Part shown: in pieces, positions 31,503 through 64,000 of the stretch
Layout of the letters: each line of letters begins with the position of its first letter
How positions within the stretch are numbered: position 1 is the stretch's first letter
NCBI GenBank assembly: GCA_054601695.1
Contig: BAAHQB010000098.1
Span: 62,001 to 126,000 of the forward strand
Direction: 5' to 3'
From: Amorphochlora amoebiformis
Taxonomy: Eukaryota; Cercozoa; Chlorarachniophyceae
Length of the DNA stretch: 64,000 bases
Program-made: the position numbers and the translations under genes
Notes under the pieces: generated by a model
Told to the model about the DNA's origin: nothing
Seen by the model: only the letters and a program-made list of their open reading frames with translations
Database searches by the model: none

Positions 31503-31785
31503 CATATATTTATGTTAATACATAATATATGTATCGTGTAGATATATGGGTATTTCTCTACACTTTCTATGCATATCTATGTCCACATCCAAATATGTGT
31601 ATGTATGCATCTAAAGAATACTTTGTATCCATACATACAAAAATGCAGTATATTATCAGTAGATACATAATTATATTATATTCGAATATGTAGTCTTAAC
31701 CCTACTGGCGACTGAAGCGTTTACGGGGCTCCTGTTGTCGAAACAATTTATTCCCGTCCTCACTTCTGATCTCAAGCCCATCTTT

Positions 31786-31844
<59 letters not shown>

Positions 31845-31910
31845 CACATGCACACATATGTGTGTATTTAATATATATACATATGTATATACATATACAT
31901 ATATATAGAA

Positions 31911-31946
<36 letters not shown>

Positions 31947-32095
31947 AATATTATATATATATATATATATATATATGCAGAGCATGCTTTCAATCTCAAT
32001 GCCGATATTACATCCCTTTTTGGGATAAAGCATATTAGAACATATTTTAAGAGATTTATTATTAGAATTATTATTTTTAGACCACACATATATGT

Positions 32096-32152
<57 letters not shown>

Positions 32153-32436
32153 TATGTTTGCAGATACATAATAATGCAAATATGTTACACACATAACTCA
32201 ATTTGGTGGGTGAGTATGACACTGTAGCAATATGTATATGTATATATATATATATATATGTATACATACATATATATGTATATATATGTATTTATATATA
32301 TTCTTTTATGTATGTATACATATATATATATATATTCTATACATGTGTGTATATATATATAGGATTTCAGACGATTAATTATCAATGCCGGGCTGGTCAT
32401 GAGCAATCAGGAAATCGCTCAGGTTAACGTTTGCAT

Positions 32437-32504
<68 letters not shown>

Positions 32505-32557
32505 ATATACATATATATGAATATGTGTATATTATAATATATATGTATATATGTATT

Positions 32558-32588
<31 letters not shown>

Positions 32589-32602
32589 GTATATACATAT
32601 AT

Positions 32603-32638
<36 letters not shown>

Positions 32639-32906
32639 ATATGATGATGACGATGTCAATGGACCGAAAACAAGTACGAAAACAAGAAGAAAAACCCACC
32701 CGAACAACTCTCTTCTCCATTTTTCACCCCTTTCAAGTTATGACTTTCACATCTCTCATCTCCACCCTCCTTTTCCTTTCTCCCGAGTAACAAAGAAAGA
32801 CCAAAAAGGAAGGTAAGAATAAATGTTGATCTTTAGATGCTGAATATCTGCTGCGTTGCCGTGAAATATCAGCTCGTCATGTGTACCCGAGCATCAGACG
32901 TCCTGG

Positions 32907-32964
<58 letters not shown>

Positions 32965-33162
32965 ATATACATATATGTATATGTATATAATACGTATATG
33001 TATATGTATACGTATATGCATATGTATATGTATATGTATATGCATATGTATATGTTTTGTAAAATATATGCATATATATATATATATATATATTATATTA
33101 TATTATATATATATATATATGTATATAGACATATATTACCGTAAAAACATATCTAACATACG

Positions 33163-33247
<85 letters not shown>

Positions 33248-33257
33248 AAATATACAC

Positions 33258-33294
<37 letters not shown>

Positions 33295-33372
33295 GTATAC
33301 AAATATTATACACACACACATATATATATATATATATATGTATACATATATTTGTATATGTGTATATATATT

Positions 33373-33409
<37 letters not shown>

Positions 33410-34395
33410 TGATTGTTACTGCATCGTTATAATTAGCATGCTTAGATTTGGCGTGACACGAAGATATTTAGAGAGTTCAAATCTGAGATCGCTAGAGATC
33501 CCGGAGATTGCTCTTAGATTGCCTTGGAGGTAACCCGGTATTATCGGGCTTCCAGATATACCGTGACACAACGTGACGTTGCGCCATGTCACGCTTCGAG
33601 AACTCGAGAAGTTAGAACGTTCTCGAAATTTCTTGAATGTACTGCCTGAGAATTCCCTTTATCATTCGTCATAATTCAAACGGACTTCAACTAACCCTGG
33701 ACTACTATACCACTGCACTTTTGAGCTCATTGCCTACAACAATATCACCGGTCGGCCGGACCGGACTACCGACCCACCGTATATAATATATATGTACAGG
33801 CCATAAGCAGCAATCATCTAGATGGAGTCATTGCAATTCTCAAATCTTGCTCTCAAAAAGGTGCATTTATTCTATTAAAATAATATATATATATAATATA
33901 TATATGTATATATATATATAACATTTTTTTATACATCATCTTGTATTATATGATGTTATGTGTACATATTGACACATATATGTGTATATACATATATATA
34001 TATACATATATATATACATACATATACATATATATAATACAATATCTTTATGTGTGTGCATTTAACACCATTTATGTATACATATATATATATATACATA
34101 TATATATATACATATATATATGTATATATACATACATATATATATATATAATATTATATATATTAAAATATATAAATATATGTATATATAAATATATTTA
34201 TCAGTGATCAAAACATTCACCACAATCATTGATTCCTTACCCAGCTTAAACAAAAGGAAAGGATATTATAATTTGAAAAAATTACATTAGATCAAAGGAT
34301 GAAATTGCTGATGACAAACATGCAGCAGTTCTACGGGCACCTGAGCTACTATCAGAAGAAAGAGCTGCGGGCAGAAATGCTTAATACCCTGCAGG

Positions 34396-34428
<33 letters not shown>

Positions 34429-34546
34429 GTATGTCTATATATATATATATATATATGTGTGTAAATATATATGTGCGTGTGTGTGTATATATGTATATAT
34501 ATATATATATATATATAATATCCATATACATATGTGAATATATACT

Positions 34547-34581
<35 letters not shown>

Positions 34582-34614
34582 GCGTGCATCTATGTATAAG
34601 TACGTACCTACCTA

Positions 34615-34652
<38 letters not shown>

Positions 34653-34967
34653 AACATGTAATATCCTAGGATATAAACTCGGTGATAGGCATGCTACAAG
34701 ATGTGGGATGTCAGGATAAGGACGGATTAATTCTAGGTAGCCTAAAGTAACCGTAACTCCAGCCTAAAGTCAACCCGACCCTAACCTAACCCTAAGGCGA
34801 AACCCTTGCTAACCCTAGTCGATCACCGCCAACAGTGCAAGGTGCTTCGAATGGCAGGGGAGATCGAGTATGCATGATATTCTACATAGATGTACAAATA
34901 TATATCTCATATATACATATATATATATATGTATATATATATATGTGTGTATATATATATATATATG

Positions 34968-35009
<42 letters not shown>

Positions 35010-35462
35010 ACACATACTATATATATATATATATATATATGTATCTTCTGTATTTCATCATCTACGTCATGAATACAAATACATACTTATACAGATGTAA
35101 ATATCATATGTTTGTATACTTGTCATCCATATTGTTTGCATGTCAGATAGTACTGTAAATAATCGAATGTGTGTATGTATATGTGTATATATATACATAT
35201 GCATATGTATGTGTACATATATATATAAATATATATGTATATATATATATGTACATATATACATATACACATTATATGTATGTGTACATATAAATATGTA
35301 CACACAATCACAATATATATATACATATATATATATATATAATACGTATGTGTACATACATCTATCTATTCATATATACATATATACATACATATATGTA
35401 TTTATATATATTCATTAATATATATATATATGTATATATTTATATATGTATATATCTGTATC

Positions 35463-35493
<31 letters not shown>

Positions 35494-35844
35494 GTATATA
35501 TATATATAAATATATATATATATACATATATATATACATATATATATATATATTGTTAGAGCATTACTGTAGATAGAATGTAGGCTTCTAGTATAGTGGC
35601 ATGAACATGTGTAGACTAGATACCATGGCTGTACCAAAGATCCCCGTCGATTCTTTTCTTTCGCATATTGGGGGAATTAGGGGGGAAATTTGGGAATGTC
35701 GGTTTGAAATAGTTGCGCAGATATTGATAGTGATGCCGGCCATGCCACGCTCGCGCATTGCGTGGCGCATCAACCCATATAAATTCGGCTTCATCCAATT
35801 ATACGAATGTGCTTTAGACTGTCAGCCACTATACCATTGCTCTG

Positions 35845-35895
<51 letters not shown>

Positions 35896-35952
35896 GTATG
35901 TATATATTATATAATACGAATGAGTGTACATCTATCCATTCATGCCTATATA

Positions 35953-35998
<46 letters not shown>

Positions 35999-36256
35999 CG
36001 TATGAGTGTACATCTATCCATTCATGCCTATGTACATATATATATATATATATATAATACAATATATATATATGTATGAATTTATTATTATATATATATA
36101 TCATTTATTTATAGATGAGTAATATATATATATATATATGTGTGTATATATATATATAATATCCCCAGTACCGACAGAAAATTATCACGATCACAAAGGC
36201 AGAAGAGCAGAGACAAGGACAAACGCGAAGGTATATACATATATAGATATGAGTAC

Positions 36257-36292
<36 letters not shown>

Positions 36293-36600
36293 TGTGTGTA
36301 AATACATTTTATATAGAAATATATATATATACATTATATATATATATATATATATTATATTATTATAAATCATGTAACGTATTAGTTTACCTCGGGAAGA
36401 ACATGTGGCGCGCTCAGTTCCGGGTGAACAACATCCGAGAGAGGGTGTCGGTGAAATCTTGTGCATTAAGCCGGGAGAGCCGGCCTCAAAGTCAGGCTAG
36501 ATCGTTTACCGATCGCACAGGTTAATAGATTTCTCTACATGCATGTATGTGTGTATATGTATACTATACATATATATACATACATATATATATGTATATG

Positions 36601-36638
<38 letters not shown>

Positions 36639-36837
36639 CATGTACATATATATATATATATCAAAATATGTGTTATATATGTATATAATACATATATATC
36701 TATTATATATGTATGTATATATATATATATATATGAGTGTGTGAGTATATATAGTTGTGTACACATATGCCAATGTATGTAATATATATATATTTGTGTG
36801 TGTGTGTGTTTGTGTACAAACGTATTTAAGATTATAA

Positions 36838-36919
<82 letters not shown>

Positions 36920-37066
36920 CATATATGTATGTGCGTGTGTGTGTGTTTGTATGTATTAACATGTATAAAACGGAAGAAAGAATCACCCCTTCATTGGGTC
37001 TTTTTCATTGTAGAACAAAATAAGGATTTAAAACAAAAGATAACGCAATCGAAAATCCATCCATAG
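29259..37066 (+). CDS. helical C-terminal segment of the exon chain, function unknown
   Basis: Exons: 29259-29317, 29513-29587, 29753-29813, 30094-30154, 31086-31145, 31694-31788, 32363-32422, 33800-33860, 34291-34394, 34670-34736, a doubtful 10-nt exon 34858-34867, 36169-36230, 36386-36520, 37014-37066 (stop TAG 37064-37066). Frames join to give 320 residues plus stop and also agree with the channel exon ending at 28290. The sequence is mostly helical, for example [19 protein letters not shown] and [19 protein letters not shown]. One stretch is hydrophobic ([15 protein letters not shown]). The end is strongly basic ([16 protein letters not shown]). An EF-like QDKDGLIL at 34670-34736 echoes NDKDGMIL in the channel tail. 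Whether this is the channel's own C-terminus or a separate gene is open. The 29513-29587 exon uses a weak acceptor and a GTCATT donor. Confidence 0.5.
33412..33780 (+). mobile_element. SINE-like dispersed repeat, copy 3
   Basis: An island in the intron 32423-33799, in the same orientation as copy 2 and opposite to copy 1. It has ATTCGTCATAATTCAAACGG, CTGGACTACTATACCACTGC and CACCGGTCGGCCGGACCGG. The ends are ATTGTTACTGC on the left and GACCCACCGT on the right. It sits directly upstream of exon 33800-33860. Confidence 0.7.
35552..35849. mobile_element. 298-bp element with terminal inverted repeats (MITE-like)
   Basis: The ends are ATTGTTAGAGC (35552-35562) and GCTCTGACAAT (35839-35849), an 11-bp inverted repeat with one mismatch, flanked by TA repeats on both sides. 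Subterminal CACTATAC/GTATAGTGG motifs face each other and also occur in the SINE-like family. No transposase is encoded; the internal open frames are short and overlap on both strands. It lies in an intron of the C-terminal segment. Confidence 0.65.
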
Positions 37067-37251
37067 AAAACAATAGAGAGCTTAAAGTGGGAAATCAGAA
37101 GTTTCGATATCCAGATATATTAGGCTGGGTAATGAGATATCAAAATACTGATATCCAGAATTTTCTGGACAAGGTTCATTACCGCCATCTTTGATACTCA
37201 ATATTTTGTCTTTCATTTGAATTCAATTTCTTCGTCGTTGATTTGAGTTTG

Positions 37252-37257
37252 AATAAA
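37252..37257 (+). terminator. possible polyadenylation signal AATAAA
   Basis: AATAAA lies 186 nt after the stop codon at 37066, in non-repetitive AT-rich sequence before TA microsatellite resumes near 37375. This fits a 3' UTR. The hexamer is common by chance in such AT-rich DNA. Confidence 0.3.
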
Positions 37258-37759
37258 AGTTTGAAAAAATCATAGATTCAGGGTGCAAAAGGGACGGTGA
37301 TTCTCCCTCTGACATGCCTATACTGGTGCGAATCCAATTCTACATATGAGCGTAAATATAAAATTTTTGTATAACAATATATATATATACATATTACACA
37401 CACATATATATATATATATAGATATATGTATATGTATATATATATATACGTGTGTGTGTAATACACCTCATAAAAATACATATATGTGTATATATATATA
37501 TGTATGTGTATATTTATATACATAATATATCTTACAATACAATCCTATTATATACATATATATATATATATATATATACAGCAGTTACGTAATACGATTG
37601 TAGTTTAAGATATATTATGTTTTAAGATATCATACATATATATATATATATATGTACACATATATATATATATGTTACATACATATTCATGTTTACATAT
37701 GTATAAAAATATAAATACTATTTATGTTTACATATGTATAAATATATATATATTTATAT

Positions 37760-37954
37760 ATCTCCTCTCAAAACTCTCTTTTCTCATTATGAATATATAT
37801 ATATATATACATATATGTGTTTATGTGTATGTATATATATATATATATATATATAATACATATATACAAATATATATATGTATGTACGTATATATATATA
37901 CATATATATATATATATTCACAATGAGAGAGAAAAGGGAGAGTTGAGAGGAGAT
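37760..37954. repeat. foldback (inverted repeat) with a TA-rich loop
   Basis: Left arm 37761-37795 (TCTCCTCTCAAAACTCTC then TTTTCTCATTATGAATA) pairs with right arm 37916-37953 (TATTCACAATGAGAGAG then AAAAGGGAGAGTTGAGAGG). The match has a few mismatches and a small indel. The roughly 120-bp loop is TA repeat. It lies in the intergenic stretch after the 37066 stop. Confidence 0.8.
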
Positions 37955-38037
37955 ATATCCCTCTAGATGTATGTATCCCTCTCACCTTGTCTTCCCTCTC
38001 TTTATGTCTCTCCCACTTGTCTTCTTTCTCTTCCCCG

Positions 38038-38091
<54 letters not shown>

Positions 38092-38264
38092 GCATGTATA
38101 ATATGACACTCCATCTAATGTATAAAAATATATATATGTACCTTACATAAAATATATGTACTATGTAATGTACATAATATATATATGTATGTATATATAT
38201 ATATGTGTGTGTATATATATGTATATATATATATATATGTAAATAGTGTACATTGTGCGTGAAA

Positions 38265-38308
<44 letters not shown>

Positions 38309-38385
38309 ATATGTATGTATAAATATAAGAATATACATATATATATATATATATGTGTGTACTATATATATATATATATATATGT

Positions 38386-38461
<76 letters not shown>

Positions 38462-38827
38462 TATACATATGTATACATATATATATATACATACACATGT
38501 GTGTGTGTGTATATTAATATGTATATATATATATGAATGTACGCACATATGCATATTCCTATCAGTTGCGAGCGAAGAGTACGACACAATCTAGGTTGAG
38601 CAGTGTGGCGTCGCCAAATCAAGCAACTCATCCGATGACAATGTAATCCTTATTGATCACTATGTAAAAAATATGCATCTGTATACACAACACAGAATGT
38701 AACACAATTAAATCCATGTTGTATGAAAAGGTATGAGAATTTACTATCGAATATGTAATTGCTTTTTAATACTAATATATTGTCTTTATAATTATTATCA
38801 TTATTGTATGTATGATTATTAATAACG

Positions 38828-38895
38828 AACGATAAAAAATAATTTAAAAGCACACAATCATAACGATAAAAAATAATATAAATGCACACAATCAT
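38828..38895. repeat. 34-bp tandem duplication
   Basis: Two adjacent units of AACGATAAAAAATAAT followed by ATTTAAAAGCACACAATCAT, differing at a few positions, in AT-rich intergenic DNA. No gene is associated. Confidence 0.8.
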
Positions 38896-39496
38896 ATCTA
38901 AAGGAATTCAAAAAAGAAAGCCAGCACTGTGGAGGAGGATTCTTCTTTCATTATCATGTCTTTGCTCGCGCCGCCCCGGCAGAGAGGGTCGCTTGTATGC
39001 CAATCTCGAAATTGGATAGAGGGACTCGATTCATGCAATAAAACCAAATTAGTAGGGAGCGACAAGGAGAAATAAAACCAAACGAACATATCCAAATCGT
39101 GAAAGTCTTGGATGAAGTGGAAATAGTTTACTATTAGTTAGTTGACCTAGTAAATGCCAACAAATTGCATGCATCTGATGCATGTACTTCATCTAGATAG
39201 ATGCTCTACAAATTAGACTACAATATGCCCGAATACTAAAAAACGTTGAAATACAATACTGCCAGATCATTGAATAATCTAGATAATGTCTAGAATGTTT
39301 TACAAGAAGCGCCGACATTTCCAAACTATTCTAGATATTATCGCAATGTATTAGTATCTAGTAGTATGCATGCTATACTCACTAGCTATAGTTTGTGTTT
39401 ACGTACGCATCATATGATAGTGTGTATATACACATATATATATATATATATACATATATAAATTGCAAAATATACATACATATACATACACCTGAT

Positions 39497-39563
<67 letters not shown>

Positions 39564-39661
39564 TAAGCGTAGCATAATCAGCGATATCACAATAAGGTAG
39601 AACTGATACGACGCGAAGCGATAATCGAAACGACACGTACTGCGAAGCAGGCAGTGGAGTG

Positions 39662-39729
<68 letters not shown>

Positions 39730-39793
39730 CAATATATATCCGAGTCATTCCACTTCCTGCTACGCAGTATGGCTGAGTACTTTGCTACGCTTA
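39564..39793. repeat. foldback element with a TA-repeat loop
   Basis: The ends TAAGCGTAGCA (39564-39574) and TTGCTACGCTTA (39782-39793) are inverted. The inner arms TACTGCGAAGCAGGCAGTGG (ending near 39657) and CCACTTCCTGCTACGCAGTA (39750-39769) also pair. The left arm has about 40 extra bases. The centre, 39665-39735, is (TA)n. This is either a MITE-like foldback or a palindrome arising from replication slippage. Confidence 0.75.
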
Positions 39794-40729
39794 AGCTTAA
39801 ATTAAACTAATATATTATATTATTCCATATGATAATTAACATGTATTTACATGTATACGTACGTACAACCATTGCACGAGCAGAGTGTGTACTACGTCTA
39901 AATGTGAACTGCGGCGCCGCGCGCGGGATGCGTACATGTACGTAAGCAATCCAGTACATGTACCAGTGTCTACAGTGTACAGTTACTGTAAAACTCATAA
40001 TTACATTATCTATTCGATAACTTAACTCTGGTTTGTGCCAAGATCAAGTCTATAGGCAAGTCTAGCGAGTAGATGTACCGCCTGAGCATGGTCCATATGT
40101 ATGTGTATCGCTAGTATCAGTTGCTTAAGCCTCACTACAACGAAATGCGGACGGGGATTGTCATACGTACATGTATGATCCCGGTCGTGCATGCCGCCAT
40201 ACGTACGTACGTACGTATACACGTATACGTATAAGTACACAAGTTGCAATGATATTAATTTGAATCCTATATTCTGACCATTCTCTAGATTCTGTCTCTG
40301 GAGGTGTCTAGTCTAGCTAGTCTAGCTAGTGTGTACATCTGCTAGATCTGTGACGGTAAATGCTCTATCTCTAGTAGCTCTAGTCTATTATCGCTAGCCG
40401 TAATTGTTAACATAAAAAATTGAGGTATTTTTACTCAACGAGCCACTGGGCTGGTTCAGAAGGACGTAACACACTGTGATAATTTAATTGTCGCTCCACT
40501 GAGTGATGCACCACGTACATAGTAGGTTCAACAGTTGTATACGAGTCACTCCAGAATTGCTGTAATGTTAAGTCTAAAACTTGCTCTGACAGGTTATCAC
40601 GTCGCGAGCATCTTCATCTTTTGTTCCTTAACCTTTTGCCCGGTAGGTTTTCCTCTTTCATTCATCCAAATGCCTTTTTGTGGTACCGACTCATACAGCT
40701 GATATGTGTAAATATCACAATATAATATA

Positions 40730-40762
<33 letters not shown>

Positions 40763-40768
40763 GTATAT

Positions 40769-40834
<66 letters not shown>

Positions 40835-40858
40835 TAATAATGTAAAATTTAGATATAT

Positions 40859-40896
<38 letters not shown>

Positions 40897-40946
40897 CACA
40901 CACATATATATATATATATATGTAAATATATATGTGTATATATGTA

Positions 40947-41029
<83 letters not shown>

Positions 41030-41075
41030 TGTGCGTATTATATAAGATGTACAGAACTGATACTATGTTGCACTT

Positions 41076-55800
<14,725 letters not shown>

Positions 55801-56290
55801 TGCAAGACAGGCCTTGCCTCCACACTGGGAGGGGCCGATAAATTATGAAGCCCAAAATCTATAAGATGAGATCACCTTAATTCATCCCATTTATTTCTAA
55901 GAGAATGGCAGCTGGCGTGGGTTGAGTTCGGAACCGACGTGCCTGACGGGTATTTCAGTGGGGAAAGGTCAACGGGTATTTTAAACCGTCGCATTAGACA
56001 ATAGAAGAAAGTGCACTGAGACTTTCTCCTTATTACATGAGTCGATTTCCAGCTTGCAGAGCCGTCGTCAAGTCCCCCAACCTACGCCTCTCTAAGCGAG
56101 AAGGCTTCCGGTGTCAATTCGACTTTCTTAAGCCGAGGACCACTCAGGCAAAAGTATTCCTAGCTCTTCTTGTAACCGCACGCCAAACCACTTGGATCTG
56201 TAGACAGGCGCCTGCAAGCCAGCACTGACATGGATCTGATCAACATCGGCTAACATCAAGGCCACTTGCAGGTAGCCGTTTGAATACTAA
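55801..56290 (-). other. upstream flank of the flippase gene, with an unassigned open frame
   Basis: Non-repetitive sequence directly 5' of the proposed flippase ATG (55800), which would hold its promoter. The minus strand has an open frame at 56128-56280 (GYLQVALMLADVDQIHVSAG, then ...VYRSKWFGVRLQEELG) ending in TAA. It does not fit the flippase N-terminus and has no obvious partner exon. It may be an exon fragment, a relic or chance. Confidence 0.35.
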
Positions 56291-56407
56291 CCAATTTAAA
56301 TATCTTCATGTGTAACATATACATGTATGTACATGGCAAAAATATAAGTGGAAATATGTAAATATATACATGTATGTACGTGTCGTATCATCACATGGAA
56401 TATAGAC

Positions 56408-56484
<77 letters not shown>

Positions 56485-56881
56485 CGTATGCACACACAAT
56501 GTTATATGTGTATTAGATTCATATATAAATATATATGTATATATATATATATATAATATATACATATATATATATATATATATTATATACATACATATAT
56601 TATATGTATATATATATATATATATATTATATTATAAATATATATATGTATATACCAACCCGGACTTTAGATATCACATCTGTATGTATGCATGTTATTA
56701 TTCAATTTATACTCTTGCATATATACCAATATGTACATACATATATATACATATATATACATACATATATACACATACATATTTATATATACACATACAT
56801 CTTGATATACATATAGATACATCCATATATATATATATATATATATACATATGTTTACAGACATATATGTATATATATATA

Positions 56882-56948
<67 letters not shown>

Positions 56949-57433
56949 GTATGTATGTGTATATGTTTTTACATGTATATACATGTACATATATGTATAT
57001 GTATACACACATAATATATATACACATATTTATATATATTCATATATATATAATATATATATATGCACATGTATACATTCACTATATACATGTACTGAGC
57101 TTAAAGATATGCTGTTCTGATAGCTAATTACTATCAAGACTCAGCCAAGTATACACTCATGATCAGTATAATACTAAAATAAATGGTCCAGAATGACTCC
57201 AGATTTCAGATAGTGTCATCTCCGAAGTTGGCTACCAGTATATTGTTGTACACCAAGTTTAATGGCAAGTTATGCACATCTGAGCAATACTAGTAATTGC
57301 CCTAACTTCTAGTTGAATTATGACTGGTCCATATGAATGCCTAAGCCTATTGTCTATGATCTAGATGATAATTAGTGCCACATATGCATATTCAGCAACT
57401 ATCTACTAGATCTTCTAAAGACTAGATACATAC

Positions 57434-57464
<31 letters not shown>

Positions 57465-57487
57465 GATACGTAGTCATATATACATAT

Positions 57488-57531
<44 letters not shown>

Positions 57532-57653
57532 GTAATATTATACATATATATATATACTAGATATATATCATATGATATATATATATATATATATATAAAT
57601 ATATATCTAGATATATATATATATATGTACTATATACATGCGGCACATACTAT

Positions 57654-57684
<31 letters not shown>

Positions 57685-58239
57685 GATATATATATAGATA
57701 TATATATATATATCTAGTATATATCATGGTTTTATTATCTTATATATATATATATATATAATGATAACTAGTTATAATGTATATATGTATATAATCTAGA
57801 TACTATGTATAGATATACATATACTGATATAGTCTAGATAGTAGCGATGCTGGATATGATATCATGATACAACAACCTAGTACTATGTCTAGTATGTGAC
57901 AAGTTCACTGACAACCTAGACAACCATGCTCTATAGCACTCTGAGTACTCGGTGACTTGAACTGACTTCATGGTAATTCTTCTAGTTCTAAGTTAATTCT
58001 AGTAATTGGGTCCAACTAGTCTAAACTGAGATGTCCTAAAGCTGAGATTATCTAGATTATCTGGATCTAGTAGATTATAGCTAATCTTGAGTGAACTAGT
58101 AGGTACTAGAGGTATTGACTCCTAGGACTCGATCAGTTCAATTTTTATCATAAAGTTTGAAACTAGTTAGTTATATCTGGTATATCTAGAAAATATGTAT
58201 TATCTGATATCTAGGATATCGCTAGATGCGTGCACACAA

Positions 58240-58271
<32 letters not shown>

Positions 58272-58632
58272 GATGTATATATGTCTAGTATGTGTATGGA
58301 ATATGTGTATATGTATACCTGATATATATGTATCTAGATATATATATGTCTGTGTATACATATGTACATGTATATATGTGTAATGTATGTATATGTATGT
58401 GTATACATATGTGTGTGTGTATTATATATGTGTATATATGTGTATATATCTAGTACATGTGTGATAGTATATGTTTGTATCTGCACATGAAGTTCAATTT
58501 ACAGAGATTAAGATGATCACGATTAAATTAAAATTCGTATCATAGTTGCACATCAACTGCCGTTGAATTAAATGTACACGTCCAACATCGTTTCACACTC
58601 ACTTGATTAAGTAGTAATCAGTAATTGTAAAG
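56291..58632. other. intergenic region, TA repeats then CTAG-rich DNA
   Basis: 56291-57090 is TA/TATG repeat. 57091-58230 is AT-rich but not microsatellite, with at least 20 CTAG tetramers, many as TCTAGA or ACTAGT. 58231-58480 is TATG/TG repeat. 58481-58632 is unique and probably the 3' flank of the coiled-coil gene. No exon is supported. Confidence 0.6.

Positions 58633-64000
<5,368 letters not shown>

Larger units (their letters stand above)
37067..41075. other. intergenic region between convergent genes
   Basis: This lies between the plus-strand stop at 37066 and the minus-strand stop at 41076. 37067-37370 is unique AT-rich sequence, possibly 3' UTR. 37371-38560 is mainly TA repeat with the foldback at 37760. 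38560-39400 is unique sequence with a 34-bp tandem duplication. 39564-39793 is the second foldback. 39794-40690 is non-repetitive and rich in ACGTACGT, CTAGCTAG and TACATGTA. 40691-41030 is TA repeat. A 65-codon minus frame at 38898-39095 is the only open stretch of note and lacks clear splice borders. Confidence 0.7.

Overview
The window is nuclear DNA from an intron-dense eukaryote. Every coding block I can support is cut into short exons of about 27-260 nt with GT...AG borders, and most long introns are filled with (TA)n/(TATG)n/(TG)n microsatellite. Telomere-type CCCTAA repeats also occur. The lineage is not determined; a protist or alga fits the cap-less potassium channel and the intron style, but that is inference. 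I see no bacterial operons, rRNA, tRNA or CRISPR.

Layout. (1) 477-1687, minus: an acidic unknown protein that runs off the left edge. (2) 1688-2177: a short divergent promoter interval. (3) 2178-37066, plus: a chain of about 54 exons whose phases agree at nearly every join. It reads as an alpha-helical and coiled-coil region (2178-18654), then a two-pore-domain K+ channel (19511-28290), then a helical C-terminal region (29259-37066). I annotate three segments, but no stop codon separates them and they may be one gene of about 1152 residues. (4) 37067-41075: intergenic, with two foldback structures. (5) 41076-55800, minus: a complete 42-exon P4-ATPase (phospholipid flippase) of about 1162 residues, in which every exon join keeps the frame. 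(6) 55801-58632: intergenic, CTAG-rich. (7) 58633 to the right edge, minus: a coiled-coil protein whose 5' part is outside the window.

Repeats dominate the rest: a 394-bp (CG)n tract, a 1-kb polypurine tract, an interstitial telomere array next to a palindromic minisatellite, three copies of a SINE-like element, a 298-bp element with terminal inverted repeats, two foldbacks, and a tandem duplication of a three-exon cassette inside the coiled-coil gene.

The two recognised membrane proteins act on different substrates: the channel would conduct K+ and the flippase would move phospholipids between leaflets. Their adjacency does not itself show a shared pathway. Exon borders were read by eye from splice-site, frame and family agreement and have not been checked against transcripts.
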